A DNA stretch of 64,000 nt from an uncultured Lachnospiraceae bacterium (GCA_902781325.1 CACZJD010000001.1:23670-87669), one strand, 5' to 3'; positions 55,290 through 64,000 are shown, numbered from the stretch's first letter. Notes: generated from the sequence alone by a model not told the origin. Translations and numbers: made by a program.

Positions 55290-57782
55290 TCAACCCTGAG
55301 GCTGATTAGCATTCTCCTGTACGTTCTGAACAGTAGGCTCGCCTCCTGTCTCAACGGCCGCCCCGGCGCCGCCTTCACTGCCGCCGCCTTCGGTTCCGTT
55401 TCCGCTTCCGCCGCCTTCACTGCCGCCGCCTTCGGTTCCGCTTCCGCTTCCGCCGCCTTCAGTGCCGCTGCCGCTTCCGCCGCCTTCGGTTCCGCCGCCT
55501 TCACTGCCGCTTCCGCTTCCGCCGCCTTCGGTTCCGCCGCCTTCACTGCCGCCGCCTGTGCTGCTTCCCGAACCGGAATTGCTGCCGCCCTCGCCGCTGC
55601 CATCTTCTGTGCCCTCAGGATTCGTATCAGGTACTACGGGCTGAGTGGTCGCAGCTGCCGGTACAACCTCCTTCTTGGTAGTCTTCTTGGTCGCGGCATC
55701 TTGAGGTTTGTCGCTGTGATCGTCATCGTCATGAGATTCCTGGTCCTTGAGGGCCCTGTCCTCTTTGGCGTGATCGTAATCCTTAAATCCGACAGGTTCC
55801 AGATCCTCATGGATCTGATTCATGTAGTTCCTCCAGATTCTGCCCGGCCATGAAGCGCCCTGAAGATTTCTTACGCTCTCAGGAGTATCGCAGCCCACCC
55901 ATACCGAAGTCGTATAATAGTGGGTAAATCCGCAGAACCATCCGTCTTTGGCTTCATCTGTCGTACCTGTCTTGCCTGCGCAAGGCATCCGGTTGTTCAG
56001 CTTTAGGCCGCGGCCTGTGCCCCAGTCCTCCTCAAAAACGCCCTGCAGCACACTCACCATTTCTCTGGCGGCATTGATGTCATAAACCTTTGATGATGTG
56101 CCGTCATAGGTGTAGATCGTATTTCCTTTGTAGTCCTCGATCCTGCTGATGCAGCTGGGATTGCGGAATTTGCCGTCATTATAGATCGTGCAGTATCCGG
56201 AAGCCATTTCCACAGGCTTAACGCCGTATGTAAATCCGCCGAGGCTTGTGGCAAGCACATTGTCAGAATCTACGATTGTTGAAAAGTGCATTGCTTTCAG
56301 TTTAGACAGACCGTATTGGGGAGTCACATCCTGGTATACTTTCCATGCGATCGTGTTGAGCGATCTCTGAACCGCTTCTTTAAGTTCGATCTCTCCCATA
56401 TAAGAGCCGCTGGAGTTCTTGGGTCCGTCTTCGATCTCCTCGTCCACCACATATGTTCCGGGATAATAGTCCTTCTCAAAAGCCGGTGTATAGACTACAA
56501 GAGGTTTGATCGAACTTCCGGGCTGTCTGTTGCTCTGGTAAGCGCGGTTGAGAGTCAGTGCGGAATCGATGTCCTGCGATCTGCCGCCGACCATTGCTAT
56601 GACTTGTCCCGTGCTGTTGTCAATGCATACAGCCGCTCCCTGCATCTTATATTTCCCGTCATCCGCTGTATCTTCAAAATCAGCGAGTTCCTCGTCTACG
56701 CAATCCTGCAGGATCTGCTGTTTTTCCAGATCAAAGGTTGTGTATACCCTGTAACCGCCCTTGAACAGTTTGGCGAGGCAGGAATCGTAAAGCTCGTTAT
56801 ATATTTTGTCATAAGCCGCGCGTTCTTCGTCACTTGCGAAATCATAGCGGAAGGAGAAATCCGGGTCCTCAATCTGCATCAGGGCTTCCGTCGCGCATTT
56901 ATAGGTATAAGTAAGTACATATGTGTTCTCGTTGCGTGCTTCTTCATCCTGCGCGGACAGATCCAGCACGATCTCCTCGCTGACAGCCTGGTCATACTCT
57001 CCCTGAGAGATCACCCCGTCGTCCAGCATATTCCGGATGATGAGATTCCTTCTGTCAATCGTGTGATCGGGATGTGTCAGCGGGTCATAGTAAGTCGGGC
57101 TGTTGGGGATCGCGCACAGGAAAGCTGCCTGAGAAAGATCCAGCTGGTCAGGAGTCTTGTTGAAATATCCCTCGCAGGCGGACGCGATGCCGTAATAGCC
57201 GTTCATGAAGTATACGTTATTGAGATAAAACTCAAGGATCTGGTCCTTACTGTATTTCTTCTCAAGGTCCCAGGCAATAAAGATCTCCTCGACTTTTCTC
57301 TCCCAGGATCTTCCGTTGTTGAGGAAGATTCCCCTGGCGAGCTGCATCGTGATCGTACTGCCGCCCTGCGTGATCTGCCTGTTCACCGCGAATTCCTTTG
57401 CTGCGCGGACGATCGCCTTATAGTCCACGCCTCCGTGGTTATAAAAGTTCTTATCCTCGATGCTGATCATCGCTTTTCTGAACAGATCAGGGATCTCCGC
57501 GGATGTAAGATAATTGGAATCCTTCTCCGGATGAGTCTCGGAGATCAGGTTCCCCTCCGAATCATAGATCTCTCCGGTCTGCGTGGGCACAAAAGTCTCC
57601 TTAGTGGATGCGCTCACGAAGGCGTCCGCTTCGTCCTTCAAAGCTTTTACTCTGCTATAGTAACCGCCAAAATAGAAAACGCCCAGGACTGCCAGGATAC
57701 CGACGAGCATAAGCAGCAGCAGAGTTTTCAGTATGACGACGAAAATATTTGTTTTTTTCTTTTTTTGTTTCCGCGTTGCCAT
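55290..57782 (-). CDS. Class A penicillin-binding protein (PBP1A)
   Basis: 830 residues. Short basic cytoplasmic tail MATRKQKKKKTN, membrane anchor FVVILKTLLLLMLVGILAVLGVFYF, GT51 glycosyltransferase (about 85-260, SIEDKNFYNHGGVDYKAIVRAAK, GGSTITMQLARGIFL), transpeptidase (about 400-680) with the active Ser in QPGSSIKPLVVY, SXN-like RSLNTIAWK and KTGTTDEAKDG. The last ~95 residues are a Gly/Ser/Glu-rich repeat (GGGSEGG, GTEGGGSGSG). Polymerises and cross-links peptidoglycan. Confidence 0.95.
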   Translation of the reverse strand: MATRKQKKKKTNIFVVILKTLLLLMLVGILAVLGVFYFGGYYSRVKALKDEADAFVSASTKETFVPTQTGEIYDSEGNLISETHPEKDSNYLTSAEIPDLFRKAMISIEDKNFYNHGGVDYKAIVRAAKEFAVNRQITQGGSTITMQLARGIFLNNGRSWERKVEEIFIAWDLEKKYSKDQILEFYLNNVYFMNGYYGIASACEGYFNKTPDQLDLSQAAFLCAIPNSPTYYDPLTHPDHTIDRRNLIIRNMLDDGVISQGEYDQAVSEEIVLDLSAQDEEARNENTYVLTYTYKCATEALMQIEDPDFSFRYDFASDEERAAYDKIYNELYDSCLAKLFKGGYRVYTTFDLEKQQILQDCVDEELADFEDTADDGKYKMQGAAVCIDNSTGQVIAMVGGRSQDIDSALTLNRAYQSNRQPGSSIKPLVVYTPAFEKDYYPGTYVVDEEIEDGPKNSSGSYMGEIELKEAVQRSLNTIAWKVYQDVTPQYGLSKLKAMHFSTIVDSDNVLATSLGGFTYGVKPVEMASGYCTIYNDGKFRNPSCISRIEDYKGNTIYTYDGTSSKVYDINAAREMVSVLQGVFEEDWGTGRGLKLNNRMPCAGKTGTTDEAKDGWFCGFTHYYTTSVWVGCDTPESVRNLQGASWPGRIWRNYMNQIHEDLEPVGFKDYDHAKEDRALKDQESHDDDDHSDKPQDAATKKTTKKEVVPAAATTQPVVPDTNPEGTEDGSGEGGSNSGSGSSTGGGSEGGGTEGGGSGSGSEGGGTEGGGSGSGTEGGGSGSGTEGGGSEGGGSGNGTEGGGSEGGAGAAVETGGEPTVQNVQENANQPQG

Positions 57783-57881
57783 TCCTTCCTCCGAAGTTAA
57801 TAATTATTACAAAAATATAGTATCACTCTTTACGATATCATTCCAATACAAAACACGGAAGAAACGGCATAAACTTGAGGA

Positions 57882-59423
57882 TCATTTCATTTTTTCTTCT
57901 TTTTTGGGAATCCTGCCGTAAAGTTTGGCAAGTTTGTAAATGCTCTCGCTCAGATCCCTGGACAGGAAATTGGGCTGCAGCCTCCACTGCCAGTTTTCGC
58001 CGAGGGTTCCGGGATGATTGATCCTCGCTTCTTTCCCCTTGACCAGATAGTCCTGCATGGGAATAATGCAGAGATCCGCCACGCTGCGATAAGCCTCTCT
58101 GATCATATCCCAAACGAAAGTACCGTAATCCGTATTCTCGGAGTGGATATACCTCCTCGCGAGATCCCTGTCATGATCGCTGATCTCTTCGATCCATGCC
58201 CTCGTGGTCGTATTATCATGCGTTCCCGTGTAGACCACACAGTTCTTTATGTGATTGTAAGGCAGATAATAGCTGTATTCGGTCCAGTCAAAAGCATACT
58301 GCAGGACCTTCATGCCGGGATATCCAGCGTCTTCAAGAAGTTTCTCTGTCACAGGAGTCAGCGTTCCGAGATCTTCCGCAATGATCGGGACATCTCCGAG
58401 AGCATTTTTAAGGTTCTTGAAGAAATCCATGCCCGGTCCTTTACAGACCTTTCCCTTCTCCGCTGTCTTATCCCCGTAAGGTACTGCATAGTACTCGGCA
58501 AATCCGTTAAAGTGATCGATCCGGAGGACGTCGTAAAACTCCATGTTGCGCGCGATCCGGTTGATCCACCATTGATAACCGTTCTTCTTAAGAGCTTTCC
58601 AGTCATAGAGCGGGTTTCCCCACAACTGGCCTGTCTTGGAGAAAGCATCCGGCGCACATCCCGCGACATCGATCGGATTTCCTTCCTTATCCATGTGGAA
58701 GATCTCCTTGTGTGCCCATGATGCGGCGCTGTCCATTGCTACATAGAAAGGAATATCGCCTATGATGCTGATCCCCTGCTTTTTCGCGTATGCGTGCAGT
58801 TTCTCCCAATGTCTCTCGAACTCGTACTGCTGGAAAAAGTAGAAGCCGATCTCATTCTCAAGCTCCAGTCTGGCCTTTTTCAGAGCTTCAGGTTCTCTCA
58901 TCTTCAGACCCTCTTCCCAGTTCTGCCAGCTCTTTCCCTGCTCTCTCTGCTTGATCGACATATACAGTGCGTAGTCTTCCAGCCAGTATGCTTCCTTTTT
59001 AAGAAAAGCTCTGTACTCCTTCACCTGTGCGGACGCACCGTTCTGCAGTCTTCCGCTGATGCTTTCCTTAAACCTCTCGTACGCTTTTCTGAGCAAAGGA
59101 TAGCGGTTTTCATACATTGCGCCGTAGTCCACTTTCTCCCGGTCCGAGCCGAACCAGACGGATTCGCACTCCTGCCACGAAAGAAGGCCGTCGCCGATCA
59201 ACTGTTCAAGGTCGATAAAATACGGATTCCCCGCGAAGGAAGAAACCGACTGATAAGGGCTGTCGCCAAATCCGGTCTGGCAGAAAGGCAGCACCTGCCA
59301 CATGCTCTGTCCGGAAGCCTTGAGAAAATCGATAAACGCATAAGCCTCTCTGTCAAAGCATCCGATGCCGAAACGGGAGGGAAGTGAGAATACGGGCATA
59401 AGAATACCGCACTGTCTTTTCAT
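57882..59423 (-). CDS. malQ: 4-alpha-glucanotransferase (amylomaltase)
   Basis: 513-residue GH77 enzyme that transfers alpha-1,4-glucan chains in glycogen/maltodextrin use. MKRQCGILMPVFSLPSRFGIGCF at the start, SPYQSVSSFAGNPYFIDLE, IGDIPFYVAMDSA, VLRIDHFNGFAEYYAVPYG (catalytic Asp), IAEDLGTLT (acid/base Glu) and VVYTGTHDNTTTRAW. Full length. Genes for maltose transport are not in the window. Confidence 0.96.
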   Translation of the reverse strand: MKRQCGILMPVFSLPSRFGIGCFDREAYAFIDFLKASGQSMWQVLPFCQTGFGDSPYQSVSSFAGNPYFIDLEQLIGDGLLSWQECESVWFGSDREKVDYGAMYENRYPLLRKAYERFKESISGRLQNGASAQVKEYRAFLKKEAYWLEDYALYMSIKQREQGKSWQNWEEGLKMREPEALKKARLELENEIGFYFFQQYEFERHWEKLHAYAKKQGISIIGDIPFYVAMDSAASWAHKEIFHMDKEGNPIDVAGCAPDAFSKTGQLWGNPLYDWKALKKNGYQWWINRIARNMEFYDVLRIDHFNGFAEYYAVPYGDKTAEKGKVCKGPGMDFFKNLKNALGDVPIIAEDLGTLTPVTEKLLEDAGYPGMKVLQYAFDWTEYSYYLPYNHIKNCVVYTGTHDNTTTRAWIEEISDHDRDLARRYIHSENTDYGTFVWDMIREAYRSVADLCIIPMQDYLVKGKEARINHPGTLGENWQWRLQPNFLSRDLSESIYKLAKLYGRIPKKEEKMK

Positions 59424-59490
59424 AAATTTGATTCCTTTCTGTTAACAGTTATTTCCGGCCGCCGGTTTTTCCGGCAGCGGGCAAATCCTG

Positions 59491-59523
59491 AAAAAGGGCT
59501 GTGAAATCTCTTCACAGCCCTTT
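59491..59523 (-). terminator. Rho-independent terminator after esterase-like gene
   Basis: AAAGGGCTGTGAA/TTCACAGCCCTTT with a 5-base loop, followed by TTTTT on the minus strand, about 100 bases past the stop at 59620. Confidence 0.85.
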
Positions 59524-59619
59524 GGATCCACAATATGCAGTATACTTGCCATTTACGAATTCGTCAATTGCGCACCATTGGCATATACGGCAAAATATAG
59601 CGTCCGTCTCCTCTCAACT

Positions 59620-60378
59620 TTATGTGACCAGCTGGTGCTCCCTGATCACAATAGGAATAAAGTATTCAAGCTGATACTTCCACCAGACCCAGTCATGACT
59701 GACGTCTTCTCCCCAGTATTCGATCATGGCGTTGATCCTCTTTCGATGCAGTATCCTCTCGAGATTTTTCAGTGTCCTGCAGCACTCATCTTCCCAGGCG
59801 CCCTTGCCGCAGCACATCAGAATAATGGAACTGTTGTACTCACGGATCCAGGGATGATCCTCCGGCATATTCGCAAGGAAACACTCGACCGAATTGTCGT
59901 ACAGTGTACTGTCCATCCAGCCGTGATAATAGTAAGAGGAATCATATATTCCCGAGAGAGCGATCACACCGTTAAACAGTTCCGGTCTTCTGAAAAAAGA
60001 GATCGCGGCTTGTGTAGCCCCCATGTCGGCCCCCATCACAAAGGGGCGCATCCCGGACGGAGTGAACGCCTTTATGAGAGGAAGGACTTCATCCACGATG
60101 AAACGATGATAACTTTCCTGCCTCGCGCTTCTCCACGTGTTGATGCCGTCTTTACAATACCAGCTCTCATCATCAACGTTCTCCACGCAAAAGATCTGGA
60201 TCTCTCCGCTCTCAAGATATGCCTTTAGGGCACGCGTCGCGCCAAAGTCTTCATAATTGGTACACGGCGCGCACTGCGTGGGAAATCCGAGAAAAGGCAC
60301 CCCTGAATACCCGTATTGAATGATATGCATATCCCTTTTAAGGTGGCTGCTGTAAACAACATGTTCACGTCTCTCCAT
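59620..60378 (-). CDS. Esterase-D/acyl-transferase-fold protein with Asp in place of nucleophile Ser
   Basis: 252 residues from ATG 60378 (GGAGG eight bases upstream). Similar to putative esterases: HIIQYGYSGVPFLGFPTQ, FCVENVDDESWY, RPFVMGADMGATQAAISFFRRPELFNGVIALSGIYD. The nucleophile elbow, usually GxSxG, reads GADMGA, with Asp instead of Ser. A His in GEDVSHDWVWWKYQL and Asp residues for a triad remain. It may be a hydrolase with Asp nucleophile or an inactive relative. Confidence 0.75.
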   Translation of the reverse strand: MERREHVVYSSHLKRDMHIIQYGYSGVPFLGFPTQCAPCTNYEDFGATRALKAYLESGEIQIFCVENVDDESWYCKDGINTWRSARQESYHRFIVDEVLPLIKAFTPSGMRPFVMGADMGATQAAISFFRRPELFNGVIALSGIYDSSYYYHGWMDSTLYDNSVECFLANMPEDHPWIREYNSSIILMCCGKGAWEDECCRTLKNLERILHRKRINAMIEYWGEDVSHDWVWWKYQLEYFIPIVIREHQLVT

Positions 60379-60549
60379 CTGCCCGCCTCCGTAAGACTCC
60401 TGCCTCATTCAGGTCAATCATCAGTTTCCTTGGCCCGATATGAATTTGTTTCAATTGATAAGGAGGATCATTCTCGCGAATAATCCCCCATCAGTGTGCT
60501 ATACGCTGCGCAAAATTCCGATGGAAGCCGCGCCATACATTCTTCTGAC

Positions 60550-61110
60550 TTAATAGTTATCAGCCCGCAGTTCAAAATATGCCTGAGGATGATCACAAAC
60601 AGGACATACATCAGGAGCAGCGGGACCGATCACGATATGTCCGCAGTTGCCGCATTCCCATACGCGGTCTCCGTCTCTGGAGAATACCAGGCCGCCCTCG
60701 ATGTTCGCGATCAGTTTGCGGTATCTTGCTTCGTGCTCTTTCTCGATCGCCGCAACCATCTCAAAGAGATTGGCGATATCGGCAAATCCCTCTTCTCTTG
60801 CTGTCTTGGCAAATTCGGGATACATCTCCTGCCATTCATACTGCTCACCGTCTGCGGCGATCTCAAGATTATCCTTTGTGCTGTGTACGCCCTCGAGGAT
60901 CTTATACCAGATCTTGGCGTGCTCCTTCTCATTTGCAGCAGTTTCTTCGAAGATCTTGGCGATCTGAACATATCCGTCTTTTCTTGCCTTGGAAGCAAAA
61001 TAAGTATACTTATTGCGTGCCTGGGACTCGCCGGCGAACGCTTCCATCAGATTGTCAAATGTCTTGGTCCCGATCAGGTTTTTACCCATGTTTGCATAAA
61101 TATCTGCCAT
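60550..61110 (-). CDS. Rubrerythrin
   Basis: 186-residue peroxidase protecting anaerobes from hydrogen peroxide. Four-helix ferritin-like domain with EXXH-type diiron ligands ([42 protein letters not shown]) and C-terminal rubredoxin domain [12 protein letters not shown]...CPVCDHPQ (two CX2C sites). AAGGAGG before ATG. Own promoter with operator. Confidence 0.96.
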   Translation of the reverse strand: MADIYANMGKNLIGTKTFDNLMEAFAGESQARNKYTYFASKARKDGYVQIAKIFEETAANEKEHAKIWYKILEGVHSTKDNLEIAADGEQYEWQEMYPEFAKTAREEGFADIANLFEMVAAIEKEHEARYRKLIANIEGGLVFSRDGDRVWECGNCGHIVIGPAAPDVCPVCDHPQAYFELRADNY

Positions 61111-61137
61111 ATTACTACCTCCTTATTTAGTTGGCAA

Positions 61138-61163
61138 ATCACCACTTACTTGGTGATATTTTA
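61138..61163 (-). promoter_or_regulatory. Rubrerythrin promoter -10 with adjacent operator
   Basis: TAAAAT (61163-61158) on the minus strand, directly followed by ATCACC-N8-GGTGAT (61157-61138), an inverted repeat just downstream of the -10. Suggests repressor control of rubrerythrin; regulator unknown (PerR boxes differ). Confidence 0.55.
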
Positions 61164-61235
61164 CCACAAAAAGAGATATATAAACACAATTTTTGTTAAA
61201 TATGCAAAGAATTTACTCTTTTTTTACTATTATTA

Positions 61236-61850
61236 TCATTTCGTACGCCACACTCTTGAGAGTGTACAGCCCAGCATCGCCCCGATAAAACACCCCAGAG
61301 TATTGTTCAAAATATCATCCAGCTGAAAGTACCCGAGGCCGTATCTTAACTGCGCGCATTCTGTCGCTGCGCTGCATATAAAACCGGCGGCTGTGCAGGC
61401 AATTACGCTGTATCTCATAGGTTTTATCATAAAAGGCAGCAGATATCCCATGGGAATATAGAGAAGAATATTGAGAAATACCTCTCTGGCCGCATTGCGG
61501 CTGCCAATATGGATATATTGCAGCGCCTCCCGGGGACCTTCCCGGAGTGCATTGAGAAATTCCTTAAGCCCGAGATCCAGGTTGAAAGCCTGGCGGTAAC
61601 TCTCAAAAGCAGGAAGTCTGGTCGAACCGGTTCCTCCCCTTCCAAGCAATGTAAAACTGAGGTTTCCGATCACATAAACAGCAAATATGATCAGCGCGGT
61701 ACCTCTGACCAAAGGCTTGTGTCGCAAAAAGCAAAGAAATACGGGCAGCATGACGATCATTGTCATGACCACCAGAAATATCAGCCTGTCCTCTTCAGAA
61801 AAGAGCACAGGGACAAAATAGCGGATCTTGTCGATCAGTTCATTGACCAT
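61236..61850 (-). CDS. VanZ-like membrane protein
   Basis: 204 residues with about five membrane segments: LIFLVVMTMIVMLPVFLCF, ALIIFAVYVIGNLSFTLLG, NILLYIPMGYLLPFMI, VIACTAAGFICSAATECAQ and a final helix. The NILLYIPMGYLLP and SAATECAQLRYGLGYFQLDDILNNTLGCFIGAM pattern is typical of VanZ family proteins. VanZ in enterococci gives low teicoplanin resistance; chromosomal homologues are mostly of unknown role. Confidence 0.88.
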   Translation of the reverse strand: MVNELIDKIRYFVPVLFSEEDRLIFLVVMTMIVMLPVFLCFLRHKPLVRGTALIIFAVYVIGNLSFTLLGRGGTGSTRLPAFESYRQAFNLDLGLKEFLNALREGPREALQYIHIGSRNAAREVFLNILLYIPMGYLLPFMIKPMRYSVIACTAAGFICSAATECAQLRYGLGYFQLDDILNNTLGCFIGAMLGCTLSRVWRTK

Positions 61851-61910
61851 GGTCTTTCCTCCGTGTCGATCTGTCAGAATACTCCAACTGTACTTCCCAT
61901 GTTTTACATG

Positions 61911-61949
61911 AAAAAGACCGGCAAGTCAAACGGACCGGCCGGTTTTTTT
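61911..61949 (-). terminator. Terminator between surface protein and VanZ-like gene
   Basis: ACCGGC/GCCGGT stem with about 15-base loop, CTTTTTC on the minus and GGTTTTTTTC on the plus strand, after the stop at 61986. Probably bidirectional. Confidence 0.65.
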
Positions 61950-61985
61950 CTGAACATTCTGTGAAATATTTCTTTACTGTTTATG

Positions 61986-63632
61986 TCATTCCTTTTTCTG
62001 TTCGATGCGCATCCAAATAAACAGTGTGGTCACTGCAAAAAGGAGCACTCCTCCCCACAGGATCGAGTCCGACGAATCCGCCGTCTTTGCCGAGTGTGAC
62101 TTTTTGATCGTGGTACTGGTCCTGGCAGGCATGGAACGCGATACTTTCGTTGTCAGGACAGTGGCAACAATTCTTCCTTCTTCAAAAGTTCCCCTGCTCC
62201 TCTGCTCGATCTCCTCTTCTCCGCTTCTGCCCTCGGGCAGCGGCCTGTGCGTGTTGGTGATCGTATAGCCGTCAAGATCGGAACCGCTGATCAGTCCCGT
62301 ATAGCCGTCCAGTCTGTCCTCCACAATAGAATAGGACTGCTTTACACCATCCGAATAGACTGCCAATTCATCAAAGGTTCCGTTCCAGTCGTTCTCTTCA
62401 CTCAGCGTGATCGTTCTGCCGGTCTCTTTTCCGTTTGCGTAAAGGGTTACATCAAAACTTTCAGGTCTTGTGCCGTCTGCGTCTTCTCCGTCTTCCCATA
62501 AGCCTGTTACTTCGATATCGATCGAAGGGTTCGAATCAAGCGTCGTCAAAAAGACCGGATTCTCATCGTAATGTGTCGTTCCTTTGAAATGAACAGCCTC
62601 CGCATCAGTCTCATCGCTGTCTTCTGATACGGATTTTGCGAAAATACGGCCGCCCTGCTCGATCATATACTCAGAGTCCGCATCAGTTTTAACTGCAAAT
62701 TCACAGTATCCCTCAGGCATGTTGAAACTGATCTCTTTGTTTCCCTGGGTATCTCTGATCCTGACATTCTCAAGACCCGCCGGATCATCCGCCTCTGTGA
62801 ATACTCCCCTTAATATTGATGCCGGCGCAAAACCTTCCGGAAGCAGTTCTTCTTCCTCATTCTCTTCGTTTTCCTGCGCGGAAGTGATCGCATGTCCTGT
62901 TCCGTCCGAAAGAGCAATAAATGAACCGGTCTGTTCCGAGACCAACGGAGCTTTTAATGGCAGTGCGCCGCTTCCCTCGCCGCAGCCTACCGCGTCTGCA
63001 TTTTTACCGGCGACTGCGCTGATATTTCCTTCTTCAAATACAATACGGCCGCAGGCATGCTGCCCCCGGCTTCCTCCGATCGCTGCAGCACCGTCTCCTC
63101 CGACTGCTGCAAGATATCCTTTCCCTCTTATTCTAAGACCCGCTTCAAGAAGGCGGCCTTCTTCCCCGCCGGGAAGTGTTCCCGCTTCAATAGCTGCACA
63201 GCCTTCCGCTCCCTGAAGATAGTTCTCCGGGATCGTCACGTCTCCGTCTTCGTTTTTTTCTCCCTCTGCAAGCCGTATTTCCGCCTCCGCTCCCGGGATC
63301 ACCCTCAGCGCAGGCCCGTTATCCGCAACGATCCTCACTCCCCTGAGCAATAGAGTCGCGTATCCGGACACTTCGATCTTATCCCTGGAATAATCAGCAG
63401 CAGGATTAAGCCTTATAGAGACTGTCCCCCCGTAAATGTAGAGTTTTCCTTCCTCTTCCTCATATCTGAAACTGCCGGCGGATTCCGCCTCGACGAGCAG
63501 AGAGCCCGCTTCCGTCTGTATTGTCTGCGGCACCCCATCTGCCGTTTCTGCCGCGTGAGCCCCTCGCCCCGCTGACGATACAAGGATCAGAATAACAGAA
63601 GAAATCCATATGATCCTTTTAATTGTATTCAT
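61986..63632 (-). CDS. Secreted cell-surface protein with Cna-B domain
   Basis: 548 residues. Signal peptide ending SAGRGAHAAE (Ala-X-Ala cleavage), N-terminal region with beta-helix-like repeats (about 40-240, e.g. LRIRGKGYLAAVGGDGAAAIGGSRGQ), acidic linker, Cna-B domain (about 365-460, IDIEVTGLWEDGEDADGTRPESFDVTLYANGK) with DGYTITNTH end, a spacer, and a C-terminal membrane helix ILWGGVLLFAVTTLFIWM followed by RIEQKKE. Just before the helix is KSHSAKTADSSDS where sortase substrates have LPXTG-like motifs; this is not canonical. Likely a surface adhesin. Confidence 0.83.
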   Translation of the reverse strand: MNTIKRIIWISSVILILVSSAGRGAHAAETADGVPQTIQTEAGSLLVEAESAGSFRYEEEEGKLYIYGGTVSIRLNPAADYSRDKIEVSGYATLLLRGVRIVADNGPALRVIPGAEAEIRLAEGEKNEDGDVTIPENYLQGAEGCAAIEAGTLPGGEEGRLLEAGLRIRGKGYLAAVGGDGAAAIGGSRGQHACGRIVFEEGNISAVAGKNADAVGCGEGSGALPLKAPLVSEQTGSFIALSDGTGHAITSAQENEENEEEELLPEGFAPASILRGVFTEADDPAGLENVRIRDTQGNKEISFNMPEGYCEFAVKTDADSEYMIEQGGRIFAKSVSEDSDETDAEAVHFKGTTHYDENPVFLTTLDSNPSIDIEVTGLWEDGEDADGTRPESFDVTLYANGKETGRTITLSEENDWNGTFDELAVYSDGVKQSYSIVEDRLDGYTGLISGSDLDGYTITNTHRPLPEGRSGEEEIEQRSRGTFEEGRIVATVLTTKVSRSMPARTSTTIKKSHSAKTADSSDSILWGGVLLFAVTTLFIWMRIEQKKE

Positions 63633-63863
63633 TTTCCGAATCCCTTTATAAAGAAAAGAACCTGTTTTCGAGAAAGCAATAATTCTTATATGATTTATAT
63701 TTTACTATTTTGTAACACTTTTGTAAATATTATTTCTTCAGTATGTCGTTGTTTTAATATATTTTTTACAAATATTAACCAAATTAGTAGTGGAAATTCT
63801 TTTGTCATTCAATTACAATTTATGAGATTAAGGGTTTAGCAAAACTAAAGAAAGAGAGGACTT
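63633..63863 (+). promoter_or_regulatory. AT-rich divergent promoter region before carB
   Basis: 231 bases, very AT-rich (TTTTTTACAAATATTAACC and similar). It must contain the promoters of both carB and the minus-strand surface protein gene. No clear -35/-10 pair, PyrR hairpin or ARG box could be singled out by eye. AAAGAGAGGA before the carB ATG is the ribosome site. Confidence 0.4.
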
Positions 63864-64000
63864 ATGGCACAGCGCACTGATATTCATAAAATATTGATCA
63901 TCGGTTCAGGTCCCATCGTCATCGGGCAGGCGTGTGAATTTGACTATTCCGGCACTCAGGCCTGTAAAGCACTCCGAAGCCTCGGATATGAGATCGTACT
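63864..64000 (+). CDS. carB: Carbamoyl phosphate synthase large subunit, 3' cut by window edge
   Basis: First 45 codons: [39 protein letters not shown] and LGYEIVL, the highly conserved N terminus of CarB. It makes carbamoyl phosphate for arginine and pyrimidines; both pathways are encoded nearby. HypF also uses carbamoyl phosphate, but no special link is shown. carA is not visible upstream; whether it follows elsewhere is unknown. Confidence 0.93.
   Translation, partial: MAQRTDIHKILIIGSGPIVIGQACEFDYSGTQACKALRSLGYEIV

Noticed and set aside
55360-55580. CRISPR-like array
   Set aside because: Short in-frame tandem repeats encoding Gly/Ser/Glu without unique spacers of constant length.
55214-55603. 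Ala/Lys/Glu-rich repeat protein on the minus strand
   Set aside because: Another frame of the Gly-rich tail of PBP1A; created by the DNA repeat.
63633-63863. PyrR-type attenuator before carB
   Set aside because: I could not find an anti-terminator/terminator pair or the PyrR-binding loop; the region is only AT-rich.

Overview
The window looks like a chromosomal segment of an anaerobic, low-to-mid GC Bacillota (Clostridia, most likely a Lachnospiraceae relative). The reasons are the gene families (rubrerythrin, HydE/HydF, ComEA/ComEC with a GerMN lipoprotein, pyrB-pyrI, Cna-B surface protein), strong AGGAGG-type ribosome binding sites, sigma-A promoters, TTG/GTG starts and many lipoproteins. 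There is no rRNA, tRNA, CRISPR array or insertion sequence that I can see, so the genus cannot be fixed. Almost everything from 1 to about 40.1 kb and from 44.1 to 63.6 kb is read from the minus strand; a plus-strand block (argG, DUF1294-like, an unknown gene, pyrB, pyrI) lies at 40.4-44.1 kb and carB starts at the right edge.

Layout. 1-3.7 kb: 5' part of hisC, then a polar amino-acid ABC transporter (ATPase, permease, binding lipoprotein). 3.7-19.3 kb: fumC and, upstream of it, a tightly packed minus-strand operon of eleven genes: NifH-like, a fused NifD/NifK-like protein, HypF, HypC, HypD, HypE, a TM1266-type small protein, a fused NifH/NifD-like protein, a NifK-like protein, HydF and HydE. 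19.4-24.2 kb: lipoprotein, metallophosphatase, cytoplasmic ParB-BMP fusion, membrane-anchored degenerate metallophosphatase. 24.2-26.8 kb: exopolysaccharide initiating transferase and a GT2. 26.8-36 kb: mutY, holA, comEC, GerMN lipoprotein, sensor kinase, response regulator, comEA. 36-41.6 kb: argD, argB, argJ, a GNAT gene, and divergent argG. 41.8-44.7 kb: small membrane protein, unknown, pyrBI, maf. 44.8-63.6 kb: Hsp20, M13 peptidase, heterodimeric ABC exporter, small lipoprotein plus FtsX/ATPase pair, PBP1A, malQ, esterase-like protein, rubrerythrin, VanZ-like, Cna-B surface protein. 63.86 kb: start of carB.

The most remarkable part is 5.1-19.3 kb. It combines two nitrogenase-like sets with different gene fusions (H + D-K, and H-D + K), the Fe(CN)2CO ligand-assembly proteins of [NiFe] hydrogenase maturation (HypC, D, E, F) and two of the three [FeFe] hydrogenase maturases (HydE, HydF) in one overlapping operon. 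No hydrogenase structural gene, hypA, hypB, hydG or nifB is in the window. My inference is a system that builds or uses an Fe-CN/CO-containing metal cofactor with nitrogenase-like reductases; its product is unknown. A terminator hairpin just ahead of the first ribosome binding site suggests that the operon is controlled by an RNA attenuator.

Assignments rest on reading motifs and gene order by eye; no database search was possible.
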